A stretch of 64,000 nucleotides of DNA from Zizania palustris (GCA_019279435.1 JAAALK010000286.1:31247712-31311711), one strand, 5' to 3'. Counted from the first letter of the stretch, positions 1 to 11,540 are shown. Made by a program: numbers and translations. Notes: a model not told the origin generated them from the sequence alone.

Positions 1-3000
1 GCGGCTCCGTTGGCATTGGGCGCCGGAGCGGTGGTCTCGGAGGACGTGCTGTCCGTCGACTCCGCGGAGGACGGCGTCTCCGCTGGCTCGCTGTTGCCAG
101 GGGGCGCTGCGGCCGCGGAGGACGGCGGGGACGCGGCTGGCGCCGTGGAAGGGGCGTCAGAGGACCGCTGCTTGAGCACGCGGATGTTGACCTTCTGGCC
201 GGCGGCACAGTGGCCGGACACGCCGCAGATGAAGAAGCGGTGGCCGGCGCTCCTGATGGCGATCTTGTCGTCGCCGGAGGTGTGCGTGGCGATCGGCGAC
301 GAGTTGGTGCAGCTGTCGTAGTCCGCCTTCTTCACCTCCAGCACGTTGTGGATGCCCTTTGAATACTTGAATTCTGCAAGAAACCACGCAGGCTGGCGCC
401 ATGATCATGACAAGGACAGAAAACAGGACAAAATTTATCTTCTTTATGCATATCTTTTGAAAATTTCATCATCTTTTGGTATCAAATTGATCACGCGAAT
501 GGACCAGAAAGATGAAAACCAAAACGTGCAACATAAGGTATATCTACCTGTCAAAGGATGAAGCATTGAAAAACACTTCTTTTTTTTACACCAGAGTAAG
601 TTGAGAACAAAAGCATGCATGCTTCCATACTACTCATCACACAAGGCGTCAGAAAGTGCTTGGCTTTACAAATTATCTGGAGTTGACAATAGCATACTGT
701 CAGATGCAGCTAACTATTCACCTGATATGTATCTCCTATAATTTTGGATCATACTCGACATCGCATTGTCAAAATTTCTGTAACAACTGAAAAAACGACA
801 TCAGTAAAGATTGGAAATGCAGTTGGCACACTGGATGGTGCACATCACATCCAGGTACAGGAAAGTTCAGGTGCGATCTAACAGCCAATGTCCACTGAGC
901 ACAACAAATGGACCGACGAGTTCTGCAAATCAAATCAAGTTTATCAATACCATTCCGACCGAAAGTTAGCACCTAAAACGGTAAATAGCCCATGTTGTTT
1001 CATTCCGGTTTAAATACTGGACAATACGGCAATACCGATCAATCCAGTCGGAATTTACTAAACCGGCCATTATGATATCGGTCCATAATTTAATCTTAAT
1101 TCTAGATTTCAGAAAAATATAAGAGGCAAGGTAGAAAGCAAACAATATAAATATTCAATGTTCCAATTTTGTATTCTTGATTCTTGATTTTTAAAAAGTA
1201 TGTAACGTAAAATCACATATTCAACTTTATGTTATGGTACTTAAAGTCTTACACTAATCTACGTATTATGTTGCATGTACGTCATAAATTATATTTGAGA
1301 TATGAAATTACAAGCTTATATATATGTTATATTTAATTTTATTAGTTTGTTAAATAAAATATTATATAAAATAAATTTATATTATTTTATTAAAATTCTG
1401 GAACGGTACACAGAATGGGCTCCAAAACAGTACGGACAAGCTTGCTGCAAATACTGTAGACTTAAATTGGACGTATATACAGTTATACACAAGTCATTGC
1501 CTATTAATGCTCACCAACGCTACTATTTTTGAATTATTGGTTGGCTATGTAAAACATACCTCCTATTTTAAATATTTTAAACCTAAGTTAGTCACTCTAT
1601 TATAAATTATAGTCATTTCTAGACTTTAACATGTTTATTAAGATGTAAGAAAAAAGTCCAAACTACCCTAAACTAGTACAACAAGCAATTAGTATTACAT
1701 ACAACTAGTACTATAGATAGGGGTAAAATAGAAATATTTAGGAGGAAAATTATAGAAGTTATAATATTTGAGATAAAATTTGAATGATAAAAATGATTGT
1801 ATTTTGGGATGGATGGAGTATTAGATTGAAAATAATAAACGGTCTACAATTATTTAGTTGTACCTTAAAATATGTCGTTTCATCAATTATCTTATTGAAA
1901 AAACTATGTATATATTATTTATTTTGTTGTGACTTGTTTTTTCATTGAAGGTGCTATAAGTCTGACTTATATTGTATATATTTGTACTAAATTTTTGAAT
2001 AAAATGAATGATCAAATGTAATGTATAAAAGTCAACATTGTTATTATATATTAAACAAATAGAGGGCATAGTTCGGATGATCCAGGAGAAGTTTATAGAT
2101 CATGCTAGTTCTATGCAAAAGCAGTAACACGCCGCATTATCCGTGAGCGCCTTCAATACCATATAAAACCTGCAGCGATTTACTACGTGCAGTGTGTAGG
2201 GACAGTGAAATCAAAGTTGAATGTTTATAGATTGAACGTTTCTTTAGCCCAGATTTCACTGTCCATGGCGCGGTTAAAGTTGTGAAATCAAGAAAGTTGA
2301 GATAAATTGGTCCCGTTTTTTAAACCCAGATTTCACTGTCCATGTCGAGGTTAAAGTAAGACTCGTCATCTAAACGCAAGACAAAAGAGATTGGTGATGG
2401 GTTTGTAAAGTACGCCAATGAAGGTGAAAGTTCATTAGCATTCCATCTCTTAATTTGTATTAGTAAGCTACATGAAGCAAAGAACAGATAGATGATGGCT
2501 GCTTACCGGATTATTTTTTTGTCCTTTTCTCTCGCTCAGTCACACATTTCACCAATGCCAAGAAAATCACCGACATGCAGTAGCAGTGTACAGTGCAGAT
2601 CACACATGATACATGCTACACACAGATGATAAACTAGCAAACTGAATTTTTCTAGGAAAATATATAAAGTAGCAAATTGTAGCAACTATGGTCACTGAGC
2701 AAGCAAAAGGTGGCAGTGACTATACTGGATCTGCTACTGAAAATTTCACACCATGAAATTAGCTAGCCTTGGCATGCATGTCACATGTGTACATCCTTTC
2801 CAACAATGCAAGAAACATGGATTGTTTGTATTAATTCAGTTGAACAAACAGCTCAAATAAAGAGTGATAAAAGAGCGAGCTTGCCTATGGTGTCCCCAAT
2901 ATGGACGGTCTTCTTGACAGCCCAGTCTGTGTAGTTGACATTGCCGAGGATGGTCCAGCCGGAGGTGTCGCCGACCTTGTAGACCGCCGCCGACGATGTA

Positions 3001-3056
3001 GCCGCCATTGCGAGCCCGAGCGTCAGCACCAGCACACTCTTCATGCTCATGGCCAT
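1..3056 (-). CDS. Phytocyanin, stellacyanin-type blue copper protein (3' end outside window)
   Basis: Secreted or membrane-anchored type-1 copper protein, probably an apoplastic electron carrier. Exon 1 is 2885-3056; exon 2 is 373-1 and is still open at the window edge. Residues 1-23 form a signal peptide ending SSA before AVYKVGD. The plastocyanin-like domain follows, with the copper ligand set of stellacyanins: His66 (KGIHNV), Cys107 and His112 (CGVSGHC), and Gln117 (AAGQK) in the axial place where many relatives have Met. Cys79 and Cys113 can form the usual disulfide. After the domain comes a Ser/Pro/Ala-rich stretch typical of arabinogalactan-like, GPI-anchored family members; the expected hydrophobic C-terminal tail lies beyond the window. 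The intron sits where phytocyanin genes usually have one, between GDTI and EFKY, with codon GAA split 1+2. The start is the first ATG of the signal peptide. Family assignment is firm; the exact subfamily is inferred. Confidence 0.9.
1557..1820. mobile_element. Possible degenerate Stowaway-like MITE in the phytocyanin intron
   Basis: The right end read inward is TACTCCATCCATCCCAAAAT, close to the Stowaway consensus end (CTCCCTCCGTCCC), and begins with TA as expected for a TA target duplication. The left end, TACCTCCTATTTTAAAT, is only weakly similar. The interior is AT-rich and non-coding. The call rests mostly on the right end. Confidence 0.35.
2199..2357. repeat. Small composite direct/inverted repeat
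   Basis: A 33-bp unit beginning CCCAGATTTCACTGTCCATG occurs at 2248-2280 and 2325-2357 with two mismatches. Its core GATTTCACTGTCC is also present inverted at 2200-2212 (GGACAGTGAAATC), so a hairpin is possible. The function is unknown. Confidence 0.6.
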
Positions 3057-3158
3057 TTCTGCACTGCTTCCTCTGCTTCCTAGCTCACCCCTATGATATA
3101 TGGAACAGAGGAGAAGAGATGCTTAAGTGAAGAGCACTTTGCTTCCACCAATGTAGTT

Positions 3159-3167
3159 GATTTATAG
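3159..3167 (-). promoter_or_regulatory. TATA box of the phytocyanin gene
   Basis: On the minus strand this reads CTATAAATC, about 105 bp upstream of the phytocyanin ATG. That is a normal place for a plant TATA box with a short 5' UTR. No other good TATA is closer. Confidence 0.55.
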
Positions 3168-3871
3168 GGCTTTGCTCACTTGCAGCAATTGACCATTTTG
3201 CCCCTGTACGTTTTCTGAACAATTTGGTGTATCTGCAGTTGAGCTGTATTTCATATTGAAGATGTCTGGTTGATCTGAATTCTGAAGGCTTGTTTTTGCT
3301 GATCGATCTCTTGTTCCTTGAGTAAAGCAAACTCAAAAGCTGGCCGTGAATCCAAGTCTTAATCATGAGGCCGATCGTTAGGTCAGTGTGCGGCTGTTGC
3401 TGCTGCCATGAGTAAGTGGGCTCTGCTGGTACTGGTATAAGGTCTCATGGTTCTTTGGAGTTCTCTTTCTTTTTGTGGAAGCAAACAATTGCAAATATGC
3501 ATGCATGTATGCGCTGTTGTCGATCGATCTTGTTGGTACGTACACACATCTTTTCCCTTTTCCATCTTTCTTTGAGATGTGATACAGATAGTTTAGTTTT
3601 ATAGAAATGGAACATTGGGGAGTAGTGTGAGTAAGATTAATAAAATTTCATTTGTTTATGTTTATCGTTATGTTCTTTCATTTTGTGATGAATGGATATA
3701 TAAATATGTACAAAATGAACGGATGATACCTTTATATATGCCGGACACGGATATTTGGATTGTCTAGAAACAACTCTGTTGGTGTGTTTATTGGTCACAC
3801 TTTGACACACATGTGACCTAGAAGATCTGCTTAAGAAAAAGGGGTTCAAAGCGTGCCAATCAGTTTAACCC
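3168..3871. other. Phytocyanin upstream region, no gene seen
   Basis: This AT-rich stretch lies between the phytocyanin promoter and the outer retroelement. Short open frames on both strands have no recognisable domain. It should hold the distal promoter of the phytocyanin gene, now cut off by the nest that starts near 3872. Confidence 0.5.
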
Positions 3872-4879
3872 TGCAACTGATAAGGAGACAGAAAAATAAG
3901 AACAATAGCATAGCCTATCGGCTATCGAGCCGATGACCGCGACAAGGATAGGATATTCGTGGAATATCATACTAATCGGTCATAGGACCGATGACCAGGG
4001 GTGAAACAATCAGGCGAGCATGCCAGCAGCCGATACGATGAACAGTTTTACCACATAGGCCGATAAGTGTTTTTCCGATGGCAAATAATATGTGGCATTG
4101 AATTGAAGATAACCAGTCGGCTTGTACTCCAATAGAAATAAATAAAACGTGCCAGATAACATGTCTATATCATAAAAATCATCACAATAACTAGATCGGA
4201 CCAAACCAAGACAGTAGCTAATCGTGATGATCTTAATAATATATCAAAGTAACGGGAATGCTTTATTTAGATAAACGGTATACAACATGAAAAAGATACA
4301 ATATCAAGAGATTTCGGACTTAACCGATGAAGCATCAAACTACCACACCTAGATCACATCAATCTAAGAGATCAATTTGATGCAGCCTTAGACCTAACAA
4401 ATACACCGAGAACCGGCGATCGTACTGTTTTGACGTTCACCTCAAGAGATCAAATTGATGCAATCATGAGGATACTGACCTAATCGATATGGTCATCGGG
4501 GGTGGTGGGACTCGCCTCTTCGCCGAAGATTGGAACGATGTAGCCCGGCTCCGAGTGCCGAATCCCACTGGGATTAACCTTGGAAGCCAAGGGTGGCGAT
4601 GCACCGAGTAGTTGTTTGACAGAGATGTGTGTTTCTAATCTAACTAGGGGTACATATTTATAGTCCATAGACTTGCCATCCAAGCACTCTATCTTAACTG
4701 ATTCTAGACTTATATTTATCTTCTTTTTATCTCTATCTCCATCGGCTCCTCTGCATCCGATCATCTTGTAACAGCATGGACGAGCTTTTTTGACCATTTT
4801 TGGCTAGATCTTCTTTGACTTTTATTGACTGTGTGGCATACTTAGTGGGACTGGGATTCACCAATTCTTGGCGTCAACA
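3872..4879 (-). mobile_element. 3' LTR of outer element F (Tat-like Ty3/gypsy, minus strand)
   Basis: Read on the minus strand it starts TGTTGACGCC and contains a promoter-like TATAAATA near 4660. It is homologous over about 900 bp to 59428-60333. The purine tract CTAGGGGGCATG directly precedes it on the minus strand, marking it as a 3' LTR. The far end is uncertain. TGCA at 3872 gives a flank AACCC that differs by one base from AACTC at the other outer edge (60334-60338). A primer-site-like TTGGCACGC near 3850 leaves other interpretations open. Confidence 0.65.
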
Positions 4880-4891
4880 CATGCCCCCTAG
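4880..4891 (-). other. Polypurine tract of element F
   Basis: The minus strand reads CTAGGGGGCATG immediately before the LTR start TGTTGAC. The same design, GGCAGGGGGGCATG before TGTTGAT, precedes the 3' LTR of element G. Confidence 0.65.
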
Positions 4892-5354
4892 TTTCGAAGC
4901 ATTAAGTGGCTGCTGATGTTTCAAAACTAACAATAGTCATTTTCCTTGCTGTCGCATCTTCTAAAATGTCTATCCACATGATCTTTTCACTTTAATTGCC
5001 AGCTGAAGCCCTTCATCTTCTAGTTCCTTTATAACTTCGCCCAGGGTTCTGGCTTCATAATTTTTTTTCTCATTTTCCCAATTCCTCATCTTCAGCCATT
5101 CACGATTGCGTTGGTCGTTGCCTTGTTCGATGTATCTACGTCTATTCATGGTGACGTCGGACCAGGATTCATTCCACACAATTTGGGTATTGGTGTTCTT
5201 TAAGCCTAAGATTCGGTTCCAATAATCTTGGACCTTCAAAGATCTCGATATTTTTGAAAATCGTATCATAATTACCTTTTGTTGAACATTGCAGGTGGCC
5301 CCAACAAATCCGGTGGAATTGGCTTGACCTGTCCGCCGAGGAGTTTCTTCTTGC

Positions 5355-5364
5355 TTTATAAGTA
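5355..5364 (+). promoter_or_regulatory. TATA box of the antisense PMD gene in element F
   Basis: TTTATAAGTA lies 153 bp before the ATG at 5510 and about 480 bp from the polypurine tract of F. It points opposite to the retroelement's own transcription. Elements D and A place a TATA box in the same relative position. Confidence 0.55.
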
Positions 5365-5509
5365 CCTCGGTCACTCTGCACTTCTTCTTCACGCTTTCTA
5401 CTCATTGCTTCTGCTTTTTCCCCTTGATCTCATCGATGTTTCATTGCGACCGCCACTACTCGCTGTTTTCGTCTTCTTCACTAACCCATATTTCCGAAAA
5501 ATCTTCCCG

Positions 5510-5699
5510 ATGGCGACCAACGACTCCATCCCTGAGGCAAATCTTCGGCCTTTTTTACTTTCTATTGTTCTTCATTTCTCTTGGTTCTTCTGTCGATTTT
5601 CTTTACTTTTCTTTTATTTTTCTATAGAATCTGTGGGGTCAAGTCTTGATTCCTATGACGAACCGTCCTTCCTGCTTCTTCTTGGGCTCGATGGGTAAC
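5510..5699 (+). pseudogene. 5' exons of the antisense PMD gene of element F (split by element A)
   Basis: ATG at 5510 opens MATNDSIPE. An intron probably follows (GAG/GCAAAT to CTATAG/AATCTG, again a GC donor). The next exon, starting near 5633, reads NLWGQVLIPMTNRPSCFF and then GSMGN. The frame continues across the insertion of element A (TSD GTAAC) into HDPIDFINTKTQR at 45181. It is antisense to F, between F's lost pol and its 3' LTR. The remainder of the gene is the 45181-48264 entry. Confidence 0.55.
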
Positions 5700-6448
5700 T
5701 GTTGGGGGAAATAATACCGTTAGCGGTAGGGGAAGAATCACAAATCCCGAAGATGGCTTCGAAGCCTGTGCACGCGAAGCCCTCCAGCGTCAAATATTGT
5801 ACTGGAGGTGGTTGCCCCGGAGTATTGAGTACACCCCCCCCGGACGAGAGCCCTCGCGAGGATTCAGGGCCTCCGTAGGCATGTCGAAGATAGTCGCGCA
5901 AGAAGCCTCGCTCATGATTAGATGAAGACCCCCACGAGGATCCAAGGCCTCCATAGGCATCCCCGAAGACAGTCGTGCTGGAGGCTCAGTACGGGACCCT
6001 TCGAGCCTCGGTGACCCTCGGAAGGCAAGCACTAAAGTAAAGACGTGACGACTACAGTGCCGGGTGACTCTTGTTGAATCGGACATGAGAACCCTGTAGC
6101 AATTAGGTCATAACCAAGCACACATCAAAGCCATACGTGTGCCGTCACTCCAACCGAATGTTAGCCCTACTCGGGCAGGTGTATAAAACCAGTACCGTTG
6201 TATCCCTATGAAATCCAGGATACAGGGTCTATAGTGACGGATGTAACTCGTGGGTTAAAGGGTATTTTCTCCATAGGGCACCTTCCTATAAATACCTTTC
6301 CCACGTATTGTACAAACACCTTTTTGGAGAAAGAAAGATAGCAGAGTTATTATTCCTCCAGGAGGCTATTTAGAGACTAAGACAATTCATCTAGCTTAAC
6401 CACATCTTAAACCACTTAAACCTGCTTGTGTAATCCTTTACGCCAATA
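5700..6448 (+). mobile_element. 5' LTR of element A (Tat-like Ty3/gypsy)
   Basis: A 749-bp LTR running from TGTTGGGGG to CCAATA, with TATAAATA at 6287. It matches the 750-bp copy at 44426-45175 along its whole length but is clearly diverged, so the insertion is old. The 5 bp before it, GTAAC (5695-5699), recur after the 3' LTR (45176-45180) as an exact target site duplication, although about 39 kb of nested DNA separates the two. Confidence 0.85.
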
Positions 6449-6450
6449 GT

Positions 6451-6468
6451 TGGCACCGTTCGTGGGGA
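6451..6468 (+). other. Primer binding site of element A
   Basis: TGGCACCGTTCGTGGGGA begins 2 bp after the 5' LTR. It starts with TGG, complementary to a tRNA 3' CCA end. The tRNA was not identified. Confidence 0.6.
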
Positions 6469-6517
6469 ACCTAGTTCCAAAAGCTAGCGTTCCTTCCACT
6501 AAACACTATCCAAAAAC

Positions 6518-6962
6518 ATGCATCCCAAGAAGAGCGCGAGCACGATTCCCTTCAGAGGTCCACTCGGATATCATGGCAGGAACCCCCACAAAGTAAACAC
6601 TGCAATGGCGGCCGAAGTCGCTCGGTCCAGAACCCAGGCACAGCGCCGGGAGCCGGAGATCCATCCGACTCTACAAACCTGTCTGTGGACTTCCATGTCC
6701 CCGCAAGTCAAGGAATCGTTGGTCTCCGCTCGTCTAGAGACCTCCCATCCACGACTCTCTGGACAAACTTCATTCGGTCACAAGACCCGGAGGCCTACTT
6801 TGGAGGAAGTGGGAGCCAAGCCGATGCGTTGGCCACCGAGAACACCCAGCTTAGGGACAAGCCATGAGGTAGCGATAGGCAGACGTGAACTAGCTCCCCA
6901 ACCAAAGCAGGCCGGTGAGAGAGCCGGAAACCGAAGCCATCACGATAAGCTACGCAGAGTAA
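6518..6962 (+). pseudogene. gag fragment of element A
   Basis: The open frame starts at the first ATG after the leader (MHPKKSAST) and runs about 148 codons before element B interrupts it. It is basic and proline-rich, and no matrix or zinc-knuckle motif survives. Its place directly after LTR and primer site makes it the start of gag. The rest of gag, the protease and most of the RT are missing; A resumes at about 37936. Confidence 0.55.
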
Positions 6963-7634
6963 TGGGGGATTGGTCCCGATCTTCCGCTAGGTAAAGGATA
7001 ACTTGGGTTGGTGGAGAATCTCGACGTTGACGATCCAAGGCTCCGGTCCGGCGGATCGAAACCTTGCAATCGCTACACCACCGTTTCCTTTGGTTATCAA
7101 CCACGCAGGGCGCGATTGACCTCGCCACGAAGGCTAATTCCTGCAAGCGAACCCAAGAACACAAGCAAGAACAGGAAGAACACAAGTCGATAGCCAAATC
7201 ACAGATAAACTATGAAAAGGAGAGGTTTCACAAACGCTGATGCAACAGCCAATCGGTCTGGTGCAGGAGCGGGATCTAAACACACAAGTGTAGATGCAAA
7301 CAAAGCAAAACCTCACCCTAAAGGCAGCTGGCATGAGTATATAAGGCGTGGGCAGCCTGTAGAAGGCGTACAGACTCGGACTATGGGCTGGAAGACATAC
7401 AGACTCGGACTATGGGCCAACACGGCCCAATTCTGTCACGCAGGACTGTTTCAAACACACAGGACGTCTCGAGACTCCAAATGAGGCGAAACAAACGCCA
7501 AAAGATCCATCTTCTCCTTAGCTTTCCAAAAAGTCCAAGAACGCGCCAATCGGACTTCGTATGAGGAAGTTATGCCCATTTTGGTGCATGGTGGTCGATG
7601 TAGTCCGAACCAGCGAATTCTTGACTTCAAATCA
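6963..7634 (-). mobile_element. 3' LTR of element B (Ty3/gypsy, minus strand; right end approximate)
   Basis: The 72 bp starting TGGGGGATTGG at 6963 are repeated at 11559-11630, where they adjoin a primer binding site; this fixes the LTR's inner/outer edge. A TATA-like CTTATATAC lies near 7340 on the minus strand. The right boundary cannot be set by comparison because the other LTR is cut to 72 bp. The left flank AGTAA (6958-6962) would be the TSD; its partner is lost. Confidence 0.6.
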
Positions 7635-7664
7635 TCCGTGCGACTCCGTCTTCAACTCCAACTC

Positions 7665-10364
7665 TTATATTCCATATCCCATGTTCCTAAGCAACAAAAT
7701 ATCACTAGTATTCAGTAGCATCCCGTCCAAACAAATATTAACATAGTTGCTAAGGAAAGAATTAACCTCATGGTTCAAGCGACGGGCACGGGCGCGTGTG
7801 ATTGGTCCTTGTAATTGAATTGTAGGTGGAGGCTCCATGTGTGTATCATGTGAAGTGATGGCCTCATCATCCTCCCCCTCTTGAATTGGAGTCGTCCTCG
7901 ACTCAAGCTCATCGCCATCTCCCAAATAGGGCTTTAAATCTGAAATGTTAAATGTGGGACTAACCCCAAAAGCTGCAGGCAACTCAAGTTTATATGCATT
8001 ATCATTTATCTTCTCAAGCACACGGAAAGGACCATCAGCACAGGGCATCAATTTAGACTTTCTCAAATCAGGAAAATGATCCTTGCGCAAGTGCAACCAA
8101 ACAAGATCACCTGGTTCAAATGTTATCTCTTTTCTACCCTTACTACCATAAGCACGATATTTCTCATTCATTTTCTCTATGTTTGCTTTAGTAGTTTCAT
8201 GCATCTTAAGTAATAATTCAGCACGTGTAGTAGCATCAAAATTCAATTTTTCAGATGGTGGTAATGGTAGCAAATTAATAGGAGCACGCGGATTAAAGCC
8301 ATAGACCACTTGAAACGGACTTACCTTAGTAGTGGAGTGTACTGACCTATTATATGCAAACTCAATATGAGGTAGACACTCTTCCCAAAGCTTCAAGTTG
8401 GTCTTCAAAACAGCCCTCAACATGGTGGATAATGTATGGTTGACGACCTCCGTTTGCCCATCTGTTTGGGGGTGACAAGTAGTAAAAAACAGCAGCTTCG
8501 TCCCTAGTTTATGCCACAACGTCCTCCAAAAATGACTTAAGAATTTAGCATCACGATCTGAGACGATGGTATTGGGAACTCCATGCAAGCGTACGACCTC
8601 TCTGAAAAACAAATCAGCAACATTGGTAGCATCGTCGCTCTTGTGACAAGGTATAAAATGCGCCATTTTAGAGAACCGATCTACCACCACAAAAATACTA
8701 TCTCTCCCCCTCCTAGTTCTAGGTAATCCTAACACAAAATCCATAGCAATATCCTCCCAAGGTACACTAGGAACGGGCAGAGGCATATAAAAGACCATGT
8801 GGGTTTAGACGGGACTTAGCTTTATTGCAAGTAGTGCATCGTGCCACATAGCGCTCAACATCTCGTCTCATCCTAGGCCAATAGAAGTGTGTGGACAGCA
8901 CATCTTCAGTTTTCTTTGATCCAAAATGACCCATCAAACCACCACCATGTGCTTCCTGCAATAACAACAAGCGAAGAGAGCTAGCCGGCACACATAACTT
9001 GTTAGCACGAAAAAGATATTCATTATTCAGCACATATTTGTTCCAAGGACGGTCATTTGTACAATTTGCAAAAGCATCTTTGAAGTCCAAATCAGTAGCA
9101 TACATGTCATTCAATGTTTCTAAACCAAAGATCTTATAATCAAGTTGAGAAAGCAATGTATAACGTCTAGATAAAGCATCGACAATCACATTATCTTTCC
9201 CTTTCTTATGCTTAATGATATATGGAAAAGTCTCAATAAATTCTACCCATTTAGCATGTCGTTTATTCAGATTTGCTTGACTACGTATATGCTTCAATGC
9301 TTCATGATCCGAATGAATAATAAACTCCTTAGGCAAAAGGTAATGTTGCCAAGTTTCAAGCACACGCACTAAGGCATATAATTCCTTATCATAGGTAGAA
9401 TAATTCAACTGTGGACCATGTAATTTCTCACTAAAATAGGCCACGGGTTTACCTCCTTGTAGCAACACACCTCCTATTCCAAAACCACTAGCATCACATT
9501 CTAACTCAAAAGGCTTACTGAAGTCGGGTAGCTGAAGTAGAGGTGCATGTGTAAGACGATCCTTGAGTGTGGCAAAAGCTTGTTCTTGTGCTGGTTCCCA
9601 AGTAAAAGTGACTCCCTTCTTGGTCAACTCATGCAAAGGACCGGCTATGGTGCTGAAATCTTTCACAAAACGCCGGTAGAAACCTGCAAGACCAAGAAAA
9701 CTACGTACTGCAAGGTTAGTTTTAGTTGCAAGCATGACACGTCCTTTCAGATTAATAACTTGTGATGAAGAAGGAGAAACAACTTTATCTTTTTGTTGCC
9801 TCGAAAGTGTTTTAGCTACTTGCTGATTTTCAGAAGGTTGTTTGCTCGTTTGTGCGTCCTTAGCATGTTTTTCTTGTTCAAACTTCACAATTTCAGAGGA
9901 GTCATAGGAAGCAATGTAACTTTCTTTCCTTTATACATAAATGTGTACTTATTGCTCCTACCATGGTGTGTAGCATCAGTATCATACTCCCAAGGTCTAC
10001 CAAGTAATAGAGAACATGCTTGCATTGGTTCTACATCAAAATCAGCAACTCCGAAGTATGTACCAATGGAAAATTCAAAGTGAGCAGTTTGTGTTACCTT
10101 GACCTTACCGCTATTGTTGAACCATTGCACGTGGTAAGGGTGTGGATGTGCACGTGTGGGAAGTTGAAGCTTAGTTACCATGTCGTGGCTCACCAAATTG
10201 TTGCAACTACCGCTGTCTATGATGACACGTACACGGCGATCATTGACGACGAAGAAGGTCTGAAACAGATTGTTCTGTTGTGCCCGGTCGTCCTGGTCCA
10301 TGTGAGTGCTCAAGACACGTTGTACAATAAGTGCTGCCATTTTAGTGAAAAGACAAAACAACAA
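7665..10364 (-). pseudogene. Element B pol (protease, RNase H, integrase; RT core deleted)
   Basis: Order on the minus strand: protease at 10364-9885 (VIIDSGSC active-site motif); after a frameshift, a PR-RT linker ending at LATKTNLAV; then directly the end of RT (RSFLGLAGFYRRF). The whole RT palm, including its YxDD site, is missing. RNase H (ELECDASGFGIGG) follows, then the HHCC zinc-binding part of integrase near 8980-8800 (HFGSKK, CTTCNKAK). After a second frameshift near 8790 comes the DDE core (IAMDFVLGLP, SDRDAKFLSHF, DGQTEVVN). The C-terminal tail with SRTTPIQEGEDDE and RARARRL resembles chromovirus-type elements, but no chromodomain is evident. It cannot be autonomous. Confidence 0.85.
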
Positions 10365-11540
10365 AGAATAATCCTTATGGAAAACAACTAGGTGAGGTGG
10401 TGGGTGTGTGGTGGAAGCAATCCGTCAAGCGCCTTACAACGCTTGCAAGTGTTCTTACCACGCCGCAGGGAGGTAACCAGCCTACAGGTGACGAACCAAG
10501 TGGAGGGTGGTGATGGAATGCAAGATATGAACCTGTCCTGACCAAGAGAAAGGTGTAGCTTGGAAGGCAAAGTGAGTAGCAAGGATTAGCGATAGTAATA
10601 ACAGTTAAACTAAGTTCAACAAGTGTTCCCTAGTACTCGTCAAAGTTGCTGGCCTTAGTGCTCCCAATGTGAAAATTCAAGCAATAGAGGGAATCTATGT
10701 GCCCAAAGCTCAAGTGGAGGCAATAATAGGCCAAATTCAGCTCTCTGCCGCTGCCGCTGATCGGACAAGGGATCGGACAAGAGATCGGACAAGGGATCGG
10801 ACAAGCAGAATCTGCCGCTGCCGCTAATCGGACAAGGGATCAGACAAGAGATCGGACAAGGGATCGGACAAGAAAAATCTGCCATTGCTGCTGATCGGAC
10901 AAGGGATCGGACAAGAGATCGGACAAGGGGTCGGACAAGAGATCAGACAAGCAATCGACAGGACCGGATCTTTTTTTTTCACTCTATTTTTTTTGAACAA
11001 GGATGACAAGAGATGCAACCACAAAAATTGGCACCTGCAACTGAGGTGGGATGTGGTTCACAGAAATTCAACAAGTTCACTGAACGACAATATAAACTTT
11101 GACCAATTTTTTCTTTATCTTCCTGATTTTTTTGGTGATACTAATGAAGGCTAACAGGGGAACCCGTGTTAGGGTAGGCTCCAAATTGGGTCAAGAAAAT
11201 GCTCAAAAAATTTCAGATTTTTCTGACAAACGAGCGAAAAGTTATGCCTATTTTACCGAGGGGGGTCACAAGGACTCGATGTGGAAAAAGAGTAGGGCTG
11301 TGGGGGGGGGGTTTCGGGTGGGGAATTTTTTGAGACACAAGACCAACTACTACTCAAACGACACAAAGGGATTACTAAACCAGCAACAAGACTCGACCAA
11401 GAACACAAACTCAACAAGGTTAAAAACTGAAATTAAAATCGCAAGTCACAAAGGGGTTTTTCGGTGGGGATTTTTTTGTGAGGGTTTTCTGGACTCTAGG
11501 TAAAACAAACGAAGATCGAGATTACCTAACGGGAAAACTG
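10365..11540 (-). other. Element B leader and remnant gag region
   Basis: Between primer site and protease, where gag should be, no capsid or zinc-knuckle motif is visible. The stretch holds a 12-bp minisatellite (separate entry) and AT-rich unassigned sequence. Gag appears deleted or replaced. Confidence 0.5.
10757..10962. repeat. 12-bp minisatellite with higher-order blocks
   Basis: About 14 copies of GATCGGACAAGR stand in three blocks. The blocks are separated by related spacers carrying CTGCCGCTGCCGCT or CTGCCATTGCTGCT, giving a higher-order period of roughly 70 bp. On the minus strand it can be read as Ser-Asp-Pro-Leu repeats, but no gene is implied. Confidence 0.85.

Larger units (their letters stand above)
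374..2884 (-). other. Phytocyanin intron with GC donor
   Basis: A 2.5-kb phase-1 intron. The donor reads ATAG/GCAAGC and the acceptor TTGCAG/AATTC. No GT donor keeps the frame: reading past the GC site gives GKLALLSLFI and a stop, whereas splicing restores GDTI-EFKYSKG. The intron is AT-rich, with a possible MITE and a small composite repeat, and no other gene was recognised in it. Confidence 0.8.

Noticed and set aside
10..321. 103-codon plus-strand ORF over the phytocyanin exon
   Set aside because: It is the antisense shadow of exon 2, whose minus-strand frame has clear phytocyanin motifs.
4480..4797. 105-codon minus-strand ORF repeated at 59934-60251 with about 75% similarity
   Set aside because: Both copies lie at the same place inside the LTRs of element F; similarity comes from LTR homology and no known domain is present.
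4970..5392. 140-codon minus-strand ORF upstream of the F LTR, considered as the end of F pol
   Set aside because: No RNase H or integrase motif is visible, and the plus strand there carries the promoter and leader of the antisense PMD gene.
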